Positions 14,822 to 24,281 of a stretch of 64,000 bases of DNA are shown here, in pieces; the first letter of the stretch is position 1; each line of letters opens with the position of its first letter. A program made the translations under genes and the position numbers. The DNA is from Hymenobacter sp. J193. GTDB taxonomy: Bacteria > Bacteroidota > Bacteroidia > Cytophagales > Hymenobacteraceae. The notes under the pieces were generated by a model. It searched no databases. It saw nothing but the letters and a program-made list of their open reading frames with translations, and was not told the DNA's origin. The stretch covers positions 2,198,001-2,262,000 of the forward strand of contig NZ_JAJONE010000001.1 of the NCBI RefSeq assembly GCF_024700075.1. The letters are read 5' to 3'.

Positions 14822-17665
14822 ATGCTTACCCCCGAACAACGCGCCCGCCAGATTATTGACGACCAGCTCCAGGCTGCTGGCTGGCACATCTTTGACAGCG
14901 GTAAGCAGAACTTCAGCGCTGGCCCTGGCGTCGCCATTCGGGAGTTCCAGACCAGCACTGGCCCGGCCGACTATGCTCTGTTCGTGGACCGCAAGCTGGT
15001 GGGCATTATCGAGGCAAAGCCCGAGGGCACTTCCCTCACGGCCGTAGCCGAGCAGACGGTGCGCTACCTGACTAGCACGACCAAGTTTGTGCAGCGGGCC
15101 GCCGACCAGCTGCCCTTCGGCTACGAGGCCAACGGCGACGAGGTGCGCTTCTGCGATTGGCGCGACCCTTTGCCCCGCTCACGCAACGTGTTCAGCTTCC
15201 ACCGGCCCGAAACCCTGCGCGCCTGGCTGGCCGACGGCGATACAACTCTGCGCCACCGCCTCCAGGGCCTGCCGGTACTGGCTACCACCGGCCTGCGCGA
15301 CTGCCAGGTGGAAGCCATCCGCAACCTGGAAGAGTCGTTTAAGCACGACCGGCCCCGGGCCCTGATTCAAATGGCCACCGGCTCGGGCAAGACGTTTACG
15401 GCCGTGTCGTTCATTTACCGCCTCATCAAGTTTGCCGGGGCCAAGCGCATCCTGTTTCTGGTGGACCGCGGCAACCTGGGCCGGCAGACGCTCACCGAGT
15501 TTCAGCAGTACGTGACGCCCGACGATGGCCGCAAGTTTACCGACCTCTACAACGTCCAGAACCTGACCTCCAACCGCCTCGACTCGGTCAGTAAGGTCAC
15601 CATCACAACCATTCAGCGCCTGTACTCCATGCTGCGGGGCGAGGCCGAGTTTGAGGCCGGCAACGAGGAAGAGTCGAGTTTCGAGTCGGCTGCGGCCCTG
15701 GCCATGGTGCGGCCCAAGGAAGTGGCGTATAACCCGGCCATTCCGCCCGAGACCTACGACTTCGTGGTGATTGACGAGTGCCACCGCTCCATCTACAACG
15801 TCTGGCAGCAGGTGCTGGAGTACTTCGACGCCCACCTCATCGGCCTCACGGCCACGCCGGCCAAGCAGACCTTCGGCTTTTTCAACCGCAACTTGGTGAT
15901 GGAATACAGCCACGAGCGGGCCGTGGTAGATGGCGTGAACGTAGGTTCGGATATCTACCTGCTCAGCACCGTAGTGTCGCAGCAGGGGGCCACAGTGGAA
16001 AAGGGCCTGCCGGTGCAGCACGTGGAGCGCCTCACACGCAAGAAGCGCTGGGAAGCCCTCGACGACGACCTGCCCTACGCCGCCACCCAGCTCGACCGCT
16101 CCGTGACGAACCCGAACCAGATCAGGACCGTCATCCGCGAGTTTCGCGACGTGCTGTTTACCCGCCTGTTCCCGGGCCGGAGCATCGTGCCCAAAACCTT
16201 GATTTTTGCCAAGAGCGACGACCACGCCGACCGTATCGTGGACATCGTGCGCGAGGAATTTGGCAAGGGCAACGACTTCTGCAAGAAGATAACCTACGGC
16301 ACCACCGGCGAGAAGGCCGACGACCTCATCAAGCGCTTCCGCAACTCTTTCGAACCCCGCGTGGCCGTCACGGTCGACATGATTTCGACCGGCACCGATA
16401 TCCGGCCCCTGGAGTGCCTGCTGTTTATGCGCGACGTGCGCAGCCGCGTGTACTTCGACCAGATGAAGGGCCGCGGCACCCGCATCATCAGCACCACGGA
16501 CCTGCAAAACGTGACGGAGGACGCCCCGGCCAAAACCCACTTCGTACTGGTAGATGCCGTGGGCGTGACGCATTCCGAGAAAAAGGATGCCGCCACCACC
16601 GAGCGGATCAAGGGCCTCAGCTTTAAGGACCTGCTCAAGGCCGTGTCGTTGGGCAACACCGAGCCCGAGCACCTAGCCAGCCTGGCCAAGCGCCTGGCCC
16701 GCCTGCACCAGCAGCTCAAGCCCGCCGAGCAGGCCCTGGTCAGCCAGCAGGCCCACGGCGCCACCGTGCAGGAGCTGGCCGGCCGCCTCTACGATGCTGT
16801 GGACCCGGTGAAGGTGGAGGAGGTAGCCACCCAGCTGGCCGCCGCGGCCGGGGAGCCCACCTTCACCCTGGGGCCCGAAGGCGAGGAAATTCCGGTGGAG
16901 CCCGCCCCCGAGTACTTCCGTAAGGCCGAAGAGCAGCTCACCACGGCCGCCGTTGCGCCCTTCGACAGCCCCGAGCTGCGCAGCATCCTGGAAAAGCTCC
17001 ACGCCCAGAAAGACCTCGTCATCGACCACCTCAGCCCCGACGAAGTGCTGGTGTCGGAGTTTGGGGAGCGGTTCTCGCCCGAGCAAGCCGCCGCGAAGCT
17101 GGCCCAGCAGCAGGTCGACAAGTTCCGCGCCTTTATTGAGGCGCACAATGCCGAAATCCTGGCCTTGCAGGTGCTGCACAACCAACCCTGGCGCCGCCGC
17201 GAGCTGACGTATCGCCAAATCCGGGACCTGGCCGAGGCCCTGAAGCTGGAAAGCCCCGACCTGACGCCCGCCCACCTCTGGGACGCCTACGAGCGGCTCG
17301 ACAAGGCCCGGGTGCGCAGCAGTGCCAGCAGCACCGGCAGCAAAAACCTGCTTACCAACCTCATCAACCTGGTGCAGTTTGCCCTGGAGCGCACCGATGT
17401 GCTGGAGCCCTTTGCCCTGACCGTGGAGCAGCGCTACCAGCAGTGGCTGCACCAGCAGCAGCTGGCGGGCCGCCTGTTCACGGAGCCCCAGCGCCAGTGG
17501 CTCGATATGATGAAGGACCACATTGCCACCTCCCTCACCGTGGAAGCCGAGGATTTCGGCTACGCCCCCTTCGAGGACCACGGCGGCTTCGGCCGTGCCC
17601 GCGCCCTGTTCGGCGACGAGCTGCTCCCTGTGGTGAAAGAATTAAACGAAGTACTCGCCGCGTAA
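14822..17665 (+). CDS. hsdR: Type I restriction endonuclease subunit R (EcoEI-like)
   Basis: This 947-residue motor/nuclease subunit cuts unmethylated DNA after translocation. I chose ATG 14822 (MLTPEQRARQ), because the extra upstream 26 residues are atypical. The N-terminal PD-(D/E)xK nuclease reads PADYALFVDRKLVGIIEAK (about 46-64). Helicase motifs are QMATGSGKT (Walker A, about 183), DECHRS (about 318), GLTATP and STGTDIRP with QMKGRGTRI. The C-terminal 300 residues resemble the EcoEI_R C-terminal domain that contacts the methylase. It is the first gene of an R-S-X-M cluster; hsdS starts 17 bases later. All key motifs are intact. Confidence 0.93.
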   Translation: MLTPEQRARQIIDDQLQAAGWHIFDSGKQNFSAGPGVAIREFQTSTGPADYALFVDRKLVGIIEAKPEGTSLTAVAEQTVRYLTSTTKFVQRAADQLPFGYEANGDEVRFCDWRDPLPRSRNVFSFHRPETLRAWLADGDTTLRHRLQGLPVLATTGLRDCQVEAIRNLEESFKHDRPRALIQMATGSGKTFTAVSFIYRLIKFAGAKRILFLVDRGNLGRQTLTEFQQYVTPDDGRKFTDLYNVQNLTSNRLDSVSKVTITTIQRLYSMLRGEAEFEAGNEEESSFESAAALAMVRPKEVAYNPAIPPETYDFVVIDECHRSIYNVWQQVLEYFDAHLIGLTATPAKQTFGFFNRNLVMEYSHERAVVDGVNVGSDIYLLSTVVSQQGATVEKGLPVQHVERLTRKKRWEALDDDLPYAATQLDRSVTNPNQIRTVIREFRDVLFTRLFPGRSIVPKTLIFAKSDDHADRIVDIVREEFGKGNDFCKKITYGTTGEKADDLIKRFRNSFEPRVAVTVDMISTGTDIRPLECLLFMRDVRSRVYFDQMKGRGTRIISTTDLQNVTEDAPAKTHFVLVDAVGVTHSEKKDAATTERIKGLSFKDLLKAVSLGNTEPEHLASLAKRLARLHQQLKPAEQALVSQQAHGATVQELAGRLYDAVDPVKVEEVATQLAAAAGEPTFTLGPEGEEIPVEPAPEYFRKAEEQLTTAAVAPFDSPELRSILEKLHAQKDLVIDHLSPDEVLVSEFGERFSPEQAAAKLAQQQVDKFRAFIEAHNAEILALQVLHNQPWRRRELTYRQIRDLAEALKLESPDLTPAHLWDAYERLDKARVRSSASSTGSKNLLTNLINLVQFALERTDVLEPFALTVEQRYQQWLHQQQLAGRLFTEPQRQWLDMMKDHIATSLTVEAEDFGYAPFEDHGGFGRARALFGDELLPVVKELNEVLAA

Positions 17666-17682
17666 TCGGCTGAATCAATAGA

Positions 17683-19245
17683 ATGCAGGAAAATCAGGAA
17701 TTGCCGAAAGGCTGGATTGAAGTTGAAATTGGCAAAATAGCTGATGTCTTAGGAGGTAAAAGACTCCCTGCTGGACATGACTACGTTTCTGAAAAAACGT
17801 CACACCCTTATCTAAGAGTAAAGGACTTTGATAACGGTTCAATTAATCAATCCGATTTAAAGTATATCTCTCCATCAACAGCGGCTCTGATCAGCAGATA
17901 TACTATTACAGCAGACGACGTTTATATATCAATTGCTGGCAGTATCGGGTTTACAGGTATAATTCCGCCTCAGCTAAATGGAGCAAATCTGACTGAGAAT
18001 GCAGCTAAAATTTCTAATCTAGTAGGTGCTGAGCCAAGTTATGTTCATTACTTTTTCCAAAGCTCTCTAGGGCAAAACCAAGTTAAGGATAGCACCGCTT
18101 CGACTACTCAGCCTAAGCTGGCACTATTTAGAATTCAAAAAATATCCATTCCCCTGGCTCCCCTCCCCGAGCAGCGCCGTATCGTGGCAAAGCTGGAGGA
18201 GCTGTTCAGCCGCTTGGATGCGGGCGTGGCTACCCTGCGCCAGACCCAGGCCCAACTGAAACGCTACCGCCAATCGGTGCTGCACGCGGCCGTGACGGGG
18301 GAGCTGACCCGCGCCTGGCGCGCCGCCCACTCCGAGCCCGCCGAATCAGGTGCGGCCCTGTTGCAGCGCATCCGCGCGGAGCGCCGGGCGCAGTGGGAAG
18401 CCGCCCAGCTCGCCAAGCGCGGCGGTCAGCTCCCGCTCGGCGACACCTGGAAAAAGAAATACGAGGAGCCCGCCGCCCCTGATACTTCGGAGCTGCCGGA
18501 GTTGCCGCAGGGGTGGGTGCGGGCGACGTTCAGCCAACTTGGATCTTGGAAAGGTGGTGGCACTCCAAGTAAAAGCAATCCATCATTCTGGACAAATGGT
18601 GATGTACTTTGGGTATCACCCAAGGATATGAAGTCTTGGCGTTTAAATGATTCTGAGGACAAAATCACAGAAGAAGCAATAGAAGGTTCTACCGCTAAGC
18701 TTATTGATGCTCCTTCATTATTGTTTGTGGTGCGCAGCGGCATTTTACGACGGATTCTACCTGTTGCTATACTTGAAACTGCTGGTACTGTAAACCAGGA
18801 TATTAAAGCTTTAACCCCCTTTGTTCCTGAACTAACCGACTACTTACTATATGTTGTACAGTGCCTGAATAATGACATCAGGACTTCGTGCATGAAAGGT
18901 GGTACAACAGTCGAAAGTATCGAAGTGGGTCAGCTTCAAGAATATGCTGTCCCACTTCCCTCCATGGAGGAACAAGCGCAAATAATTCAAGAAGTAGAAA
19001 GTCGCCTCTCAGTCCTCGATAAACTAGAACTCACGCTAAAAGCCGAGCTAATCCGCGCCGAGCGGCTGCGCCAGAGCATTCTGCACCGCGCCTTTACCGG
19101 CCGGCTCGTGCCCCAGCATGCCGCCGATGAGCCCGCCGCCGCGTTGCTGGCCCGCCTGCAAGATACGCCAGCCGCCCAGCCCGCCGCCAAAGCCAAGCGC
19201 GGGCGCAAGGCCAGGGAGTCGGAACAAACGACCTTAGACTTGTAA
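17683..19245 (+). CDS. hsdS: Type I restriction-modification specificity subunit S
   Basis: This 520-residue DNA-recognition subunit has two target recognition domains. TRD1 (about residues 5-160) is followed by a conserved coiled-coil spacer (PLPEQRRIVAKLEELFSRLD). TRD2 (about 275-430) is followed by a second spacer (MEEQAQIIQEVESRLSVLD, then LRQSILHRAFTGRLV). Both TRD coding stretches are visibly AT-rich, while the spacers are as GC-rich as hsdR. This mosaic is typical of TRD exchange. The two TRDs set the two half-sites of a bipartite recognition sequence, which cannot be read from the protein. Confidence 0.93.
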   Translation: MQENQELPKGWIEVEIGKIADVLGGKRLPAGHDYVSEKTSHPYLRVKDFDNGSINQSDLKYISPSTAALISRYTITADDVYISIAGSIGFTGIIPPQLNGANLTENAAKISNLVGAEPSYVHYFFQSSLGQNQVKDSTASTTQPKLALFRIQKISIPLAPLPEQRRIVAKLEELFSRLDAGVATLRQTQAQLKRYRQSVLHAAVTGELTRAWRAAHSEPAESGAALLQRIRAERRAQWEAAQLAKRGGQLPLGDTWKKKYEEPAAPDTSELPELPQGWVRATFSQLGSWKGGGTPSKSNPSFWTNGDVLWVSPKDMKSWRLNDSEDKITEEAIEGSTAKLIDAPSLLFVVRSGILRRILPVAILETAGTVNQDIKALTPFVPELTDYLLYVVQCLNNDIRTSCMKGGTTVESIEVGQLQEYAVPLPSMEEQAQIIQEVESRLSVLDKLELTLKAELIRAERLRQSILHRAFTGRLVPQHAADEPAAALLARLQDTPAAQPAAKAKRGRKARESEQTTLDL

Positions 19246-19258
19246 ACGGGCCGCTGCG

Positions 19259-20911
19259 ATGGACGAGACACACGTGTACGAGAAGAAAAGCTACCGCAAG
19301 GCATTTGGGGCCAGTCCCGATTTGAACGACCTCGCCAAAACCTGCGTGTGCCTGGCCAACGCCCAGGGTGGAAGCCTGCTCCTGGGCATCGAAGACAAGG
19401 AAGAGGAGCCGCCCCGCGGGCAGCAGCTAAGCCAGCGCGAGGTAAATGAGCTAGTGAAAAAGCTCAGTAGCCGGGCCGTAAACGTCAGCCTCGGTGCCCC
19501 CGAGCTGCTGACCGCGCCGAACGGCGGGCAGTACCTGCGCCTGCCTGTGCAGCCCTCTTTGCACGTGGTAGCTACCACCTCCGATGGCCGCACCTACGCC
19601 CGCCTCAGCGACCAATGCCAGCCCGTAACCGGCGAAGACCTACACCGGCTCGTGTACGAAAAAACGGGGCTACAATGGGAAATCCGAGTGATTCCCGACG
19701 TGCGGCTGGCCGATTTATCGGCGCGGGAAACGCGGTTCTTCGTGGAGCGGGTGCGCACAGCTGCCAAAGCCAGTCCGTTTGTGCTAGCCAAATCCGACGC
19801 CGAGCTGCTGGAGTACTACCACCTGGTAACGCCCGCCGGCCAGGTCACGCACCTGGGGGTGCTGTGGCTGGGCACCCCTGCGCAGCGCGCCCGCCTCAGC
19901 TACGGCCTTATGGTGCAGTATGTGGTGTATGACGAGCAGGAGCAGAAGGTGCGCAAGGAAACCTGGCTCGACCACCGCCTCAACCCCGCCCAGCTCCTCG
20001 ATGAGCTGCTGGCCCAGGCCGTAGAGCTACGCTATTACCACGAAATACCCGCCGGGGCCACACGCCGGCAGGTGCGCCACTACCCCGAGGCGGTACTGCG
20101 CGAGCTGCTGGCCAACGCCTTTGCCCACCGCCTCTACACCACCGCCACTGATGTATTTGTGGGCGTGTACCCCAACCGGCTGGAAATTACCAGCCCGGGT
20201 GGGCTGCCGCTGGGGGTGACGCCCACTACCATTCTGCACGAGCGGATGCGGCGCAATCCGCACCTCACGGCCACGTTCCAGGCCACGGGCCTGATGGAAG
20301 GAGAAGGCTCCGGCTATGACCTGATTTACGAGCAGCTCAGCCGCGAAGCCAAGCCCCTTCCTGTTCTTGATGACAGTGGCACCTCGCTGCGCGTTACTGT
20401 CAAATCACAACTGCCCGACGCCGACACCCTGCGCCTGCTCGACTACCTGGCAGGCCACTACGCATTCCAGCAGAAAGAAATCATTGTGCTTGGCCTGATA
20501 GCCCAGCGCCGACGCCTGAGCGCGACAGAGCTAACCCAGGCCCTGCAGCTGCGCCAGGAAGAGCGCACCCGCACCTGGTTGGGCCGGTTGGTGGAGTGGG
20601 GAATTGTGCAGACGCAGGGCGTGAAGAAGGGCACCGACTATGTGCTCAACCCGGAAGTATTTGCCGCCGCCAACCTCCAAGTGAAACCGACCCTGAAAAC
20701 CATTGAGCCGCACCGGCTCCGGGCGCTGCTGGAAGAAGACCTGCGTGCGTATCCCAACAGCTCGCTGGCAGAAATTCACCAGCGTTTAGGGGAGGAGTTA
20801 GCGCCACATTTGCTCCGCCGACAACTATTACTAATGACGCGTGACAACCTCGTTGAACCCAGCGGTGGAAATCGAAACCGGCGCTATTCCCTGGTGGCTA
20901 AAAAAAAATAA
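19259..20911 (+). CDS. AlbA_2/Schlafen-type DNA-binding protein with divergent ATPase domain
   Basis: This 550-residue protein is embedded between hsdS (13 bases upstream) and hsdM. Residues about 8-135 form an AlbA_2/divergent-AAA-4 module (LAKTCVCLANAQGGSLLLGIED is its hallmark core). Residues about 270-365 match the RecG-like HATPase_c_4 module (LRELLANAFAHRLY, NRLEITSPGGLP, GSGYDLIYEQL). The C-terminal 170 residues look like winged-helix domains. Genes of this type are repeatedly found inside type I RM operons; a regulatory or auxiliary defence role is inferred, not shown. GC content matches hsdR and hsdM. Confidence 0.82.
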   Translation: MDETHVYEKKSYRKAFGASPDLNDLAKTCVCLANAQGGSLLLGIEDKEEEPPRGQQLSQREVNELVKKLSSRAVNVSLGAPELLTAPNGGQYLRLPVQPSLHVVATTSDGRTYARLSDQCQPVTGEDLHRLVYEKTGLQWEIRVIPDVRLADLSARETRFFVERVRTAAKASPFVLAKSDAELLEYYHLVTPAGQVTHLGVLWLGTPAQRARLSYGLMVQYVVYDEQEQKVRKETWLDHRLNPAQLLDELLAQAVELRYYHEIPAGATRRQVRHYPEAVLRELLANAFAHRLYTTATDVFVGVYPNRLEITSPGGLPLGVTPTTILHERMRRNPHLTATFQATGLMEGEGSGYDLIYEQLSREAKPLPVLDDSGTSLRVTVKSQLPDADTLRLLDYLAGHYAFQQKEIIVLGLIAQRRRLSATELTQALQLRQEERTRTWLGRLVEWGIVQTQGVKKGTDYVLNPEVFAAANLQVKPTLKTIEPHRLRALLEEDLRAYPNSSLAEIHQRLGEELAPHLLRRQLLLMTRDNLVEPSGGNRNRRYSLVAKKK

Positions 20912-20968
20912 CTAGTCAATAACCCTTGACATAATCCCCTTAAACAAGCTGTCAAAGCTAATTTTCAT

Positions 20969-21018
20969 GTTCAACAATGTTCAACAATGTTCAACAATGT
21001 TCAACAATGTTCAACAAT
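20969..21018 (+). repeat. Five perfect tandem copies of a 10-bp unit before hsdM
   Basis: The unit GTTCAACAAT is repeated five times without mismatch and ends 13 bases before the hsdM ATG at 21032. Each junction creates ATGTTC, so ATG codons occur every 10 bases (20967, 20977, 20987, 20997, 21007), cycling through all three frames. A change in copy number would alter promoter/leader spacing and which upstream ATG is in frame with hsdM. Confidence 0.93.
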
Positions 21019-21031
21019 CAGAAATAATCTC

Positions 21032-22492
21032 ATGAACATCCAGGCTTCCCAACTCGTCCAGCGCGTCTGGAACTACGCCACCGTGCTGCGCGACGACGGC
21101 GTGGGCTACGGCGACTACGTCGAGCAAATCACCTTCCTGCTTTTCCTCAAGATGGCCGACGAGCAGGCCGGCTCCCCCAACGCTCCTACGGTGCCGGCCG
21201 ATAAGGACTGGGCCTCCCTTCGTAACCTCGAAGGCGACGCCCTGGAGGTGCAGTACCGCCACCTGCTCACCGACCTGGGCAAAGAGAAGGGTATGCTGGG
21301 CGTCATCTTCAAGAAGGCCCAGAACAAGATTCAGAACCCGGCCCGCCTGCGCCACCTCATTGCCCTCATCGACAAGGAAAACTGGTCGGGCATGTCGTTC
21401 GACGTGAAGGGCGAGATTTACGAGGGCCTGCTCCAGAAAAACGCCGAAGACGTAAAGGGCGGCGCGGGCCAGTACTTCACCCCCCGCCCCCTCATTCAGG
21501 CCATGGTGGATGTGGTAGCCCCCCGCCCCGGCCAAACCATCTGCGACCCCGCCTGCGGCACCGCCGGCTTCCTGCTCGTGGCCCGCGACTACCTCGTGCA
21601 CCACTACGAGAGTGAAATGGACCGGGACCAGAAGCGCGCCCTGCGCCACGACACCTTCTACGGCTTCGACATCGTGGACTCCGTAGTGCGCCTGGCGGCC
21701 ATGAACCTGTACCTGCACGGCGTGGGCGGCCTCGAAAGCCCCGTCCGCAACCAGGACTCTCTGGCCTCAGACTCCGGCGAGCGGTTCGACATTATTCTGG
21801 CCAACCCGCCCTTCGGCAAGAAGAGCAGTATCACGGTGATGAGCGAGGAAGGCCAGACCTCCCGGGACGCCCTCAGCTACGAGCGCACCGACTTCGTGGC
21901 CACCACCTCCAACAAGCAGCTCAACTTCCTCCAGCACATCTACACCATCCTCAAAGTGAACGGCACCGGGGCCGTGGTGCTGCCCGACAACGTGCTGTTC
22001 GAGGGCGGGGCCGGCGAAACCATCCGCCGCAAGCTGCTTAAGGACTGCGACGTGCACACCCTGCTGCGCCTGCCCACTGGTATCTTTTACGCCCAGGGCG
22101 TGAAGGCCAACGTGCTGTTCTTTACCAAGAAAACCGGCGGCGAAACCGCCCGGACCAGCAAGCTCTGGGTGTACGACCTGCGCACCAACCAGCACTTCAC
22201 CCTCAAAACCAACCCCCTCAGCCGTCAGCACCTCGACGACTTCGTGCAGTGCTACGGCCAGCCCGGCGAAATCAGCAAGCGGGTCGAAACCGAACGGTTC
22301 AAGTCCTTCACCTACGACGAGCTGCTGGCCCGCGACAAGGTGAACCTGGACATCTTCTGGCTCAAAGACGAAACCCTGGAAGACAGCGCCTCCCTCCCCG
22401 CCCCCGATGTGCTGGCCCAGGAAATCCTGGAAAACCTGCAGGCCGCGCTATCCCAGTTCAGCTCCATAGCGGAGGAATTGGAAGCGGAGTAG
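21032..22492 (+). CDS. hsdM: Type I restriction-modification methyltransferase subunit M
   Basis: This 486-residue N6-adenine methyltransferase has an N-terminal HsdM helical domain (VWNYATVLRDDGVGYGDYVE), the SAM-binding motif DPACGTAGFLL (about 172) and the catalytic motif NPPFG (about 257-261). It methylates the sites recognised by HsdS and joins HsdR to form the restriction complex. The start at ATG 21032 (MNIQASQLVQ) is preferred, because the 15 upstream in-frame residues are encoded by the 10-bp tandem repeat. Gene order R-S-X-M places the methylase last and lets it be regulated separately. Confidence 0.92.
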   Translation: MNIQASQLVQRVWNYATVLRDDGVGYGDYVEQITFLLFLKMADEQAGSPNAPTVPADKDWASLRNLEGDALEVQYRHLLTDLGKEKGMLGVIFKKAQNKIQNPARLRHLIALIDKENWSGMSFDVKGEIYEGLLQKNAEDVKGGAGQYFTPRPLIQAMVDVVAPRPGQTICDPACGTAGFLLVARDYLVHHYESEMDRDQKRALRHDTFYGFDIVDSVVRLAAMNLYLHGVGGLESPVRNQDSLASDSGERFDIILANPPFGKKSSITVMSEEGQTSRDALSYERTDFVATTSNKQLNFLQHIYTILKVNGTGAVVLPDNVLFEGGAGETIRRKLLKDCDVHTLLRLPTGIFYAQGVKANVLFFTKKTGGETARTSKLWVYDLRTNQHFTLKTNPLSRQHLDDFVQCYGQPGEISKRVETERFKSFTYDELLARDKVNLDIFWLKDETLEDSASLPAPDVLAQEILENLQAALSQFSSIAEELEAE

Positions 22493-23048
22493 GCCCAATA
22501 CTTCTTAGGGGCAGAATTAGATGCTTTGCTCAACAAGGGCGGTTAGGTATACTTAGCCGCCCTTTTGTATTTGAATGTAGTTGAGCAGGATGTTAGCTTA
22601 ATTCTCGACCGGAAAATTTCCGCTTGAGAAAACGTCGAAGGGAATTTTTCCGGTCGAGAAATTCTGGACGGGCTTAAAACCGGTTGATATGTCCTGGACC
22701 GGTTTTAAGCCCGTCGATACGTTCTGGACCGGCTTAAAGCCGGTCGACATATAGACGCCTATAAGAAAGCTATTGGCCGGACTATATTCTGTTTTGCGCA
22801 GATGTCTGTTAGATTAATCTAAGCCTGCTATGTGTGATAGCACACTACCTTTCGTTTAGACATAAGCTTAGAGCGCCGCCCAGCCCATACTTCAGTCTAC
22901 TATAGCACACTGCATTTCCCTGTTCTTTCATCAAGGCTTCGCCTGGTAAGGGTTCTGTGTGTGATATCTTACATACTAGGGTGTACCATGTATCCTATAG
23001 CCCTGCTTCCATCTCATTACATGAGTGGAAAACATACCCACTTTTGAG
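22493..23048. other. Non-coding gap between hsdM and the Rep-like gene
   Basis: This 556-base convergent gap contains the 30-bp-period array at 22605-22754, described separately. The rest is AT-rich, with short repeated words such as ATAGCACACT (22837 and 22902) and no gene that I can support. Confidence 0.6.
22605..22754. repeat. Array of five palindromic units at an exact 30-bp period
   Basis: Units begin at 22605, 22635, 22665, 22695 and 22725. Each has a TSGAcsGG entry, an A/T-rich palindromic centre (for example GGCTTAAAGCC) and a CCGGT(C/T)GA exit. The cores of units 3 and 4 are exact reverse complements, and units 1 and 2 are nearly so. The array sits about 300 bases beyond the 3' end of the Rep-like gene and could be an iteron-like origin, an operator array or a multi-hairpin terminator. 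Confidence 0.8.
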
Positions 23049-23969
23049 CTAACACGGCATCACATCTATTTCCTGTATCAATAACAAGGTCTGCTGAAAT
23101 ACAGCTTCAAAAGGATGCGGTGGCCGCCGGCTTTGCGAGCCTGTTTGCAACTTTTTTAGCTCACAAAGCCTCTTGGCATTCCAACCTACTGATTTACTCT
23201 TTCGGAGGTAGTCAGTCAGGTCTAAATCATCCCCAGCAACAAGCAGGTCACATTGCCGGGAAGTTAAGCCCGTAAAGTCCTTCGGTTCCCGGCGTTTGCA
23301 AAGCTTCCAATGAGAGGCGAGAATGTTGCAGAAATGCAGGAGTACTTCGGGATCAGCTAGGTCTGCCAGGGTTAGCAGAGCTAGCTTCAGCGGCCGCAGC
23401 AGGGCTCTGATCCGATGAAACCGCACTTCAAAGCGCAGCAGCTCACTATTCTTGAGAATGGGGATGACTTTCCGATGATAGGCTGCTTTATCATATAGCT
23501 TGATTTTATAATCCGCATGTTTCGCATAGAAGAGCAACGGGCCGGGAGCATCGTCGGGTGGTTCTTTAGGCCAGAAGCGTTTGTGTTTGTGCGTAAGAAG
23601 GCTTTCCAGAAACGGTCCCGGAGAACTTGGAACTCTTAAGTTGACGCCTATTTCTATTTTGTACACCTGCAAACTCTCCGCTGGCAGCGCTAGATCATTT
23701 GCTAGCTGCTCACAGGCGGCCTTCACCTCCGTGAAGGTAAAAAGACCGCAATTGTGCCCTTGCGCAAAACTATGCAAGGAGCCTTTTACCCGGCCCCGGC
23801 CCTGCTGCCACCATAAATCAATTTGTAGGCCCCGGTACCGGTATTGCGACTCCCCCATCTCCGTTCGCCTAATGAGAGCTTCCTGAAAAGCTGGGCGTTC
23901 ATGCACCCACTGGTCAACACATGTGGAACCCGGGGAAAAGGTAAAGTATAGGTAGACTTCATCAATCAT
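23049..23969 (-). CDS. Putative replication initiator (phage/plasmid Rep, gene II/CRI-like)
   Basis: I chose the ATG at 23969 (MIDEVYLYFTF, 306 residues). The frame extends upstream to 24155, but that part looks non-coding. The features recall the gene II/CRI family of rolling-circle initiators and related Rep proteins: an N-terminus beginning MID followed by a beta strand, the strand KIEIGVNL, the segment KLYDKAAYHRK and then LLRFEVRFHR. Such proteins nick a DNA strand with a tyrosine to start replication; candidate tyrosines are those in KLYDKAAYH. It is transcribed toward hsdM, downstream of the HTH gene. A palindromic 30-bp array lies beyond its 3' end. The family assignment is from motif memory only. 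Confidence 0.5.
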   Translation of the reverse strand: MIDEVYLYFTFSPGSTCVDQWVHERPAFQEALIRRTEMGESQYRYRGLQIDLWWQQGRGRVKGSLHSFAQGHNCGLFTFTEVKAACEQLANDLALPAESLQVYKIEIGVNLRVPSSPGPFLESLLTHKHKRFWPKEPPDDAPGPLLFYAKHADYKIKLYDKAAYHRKVIPILKNSELLRFEVRFHRIRALLRPLKLALLTLADLADPEVLLHFCNILASHWKLCKRREPKDFTGLTSRQCDLLVAGDDLDLTDYLRKSKSVGWNAKRLCELKKLQTGSQSRRPPHPFEAVFQQTLLLIQEIDVMPC

Positions 23970-24281
23970 ACAGAAGAAGGAAATTCCCCCAATTCGACTA
24001 AGTAGAGCGCACATCTGGTTGAACCGTATAGGCACACGAAGGCGCGCTCCCGATAGGGGAGGATGTGATGACCAGTAAGAAAAAATGGGTTTAGAGCGTA
24101 CGAAGGCTCTGAAGCGCCCCTCGTGCCTGTTTGCACGAGGACACAGGGTATTCAAGTGGGACAGCCGCTGGTTTCGCCCATACCTAGGCTGACCAGCACT
24201 ACCGAAGGGAGCTAAATAGTCGGCTTGCGGGATGCTCCCTTGAAATGATCAGAAGGCAGCAATTGCTATCCGCTGGTGGTA

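Noticed and set aside
15179..16672. Long antisense open frames opposite hsdR (and likewise opposite the PorE-like and MdlB-like genes)
   Set aside because: They are low-complexity His/Gly/Val/Leu-rich shadows of GC-rich genes with strong motif support on the other strand.
22605..22754. The 30-bp period array as a CRISPR array
   Set aside because: There are no conserved repeats separated by unique spacers; the whole unit is repeated and degenerate, and no cas genes are nearby.
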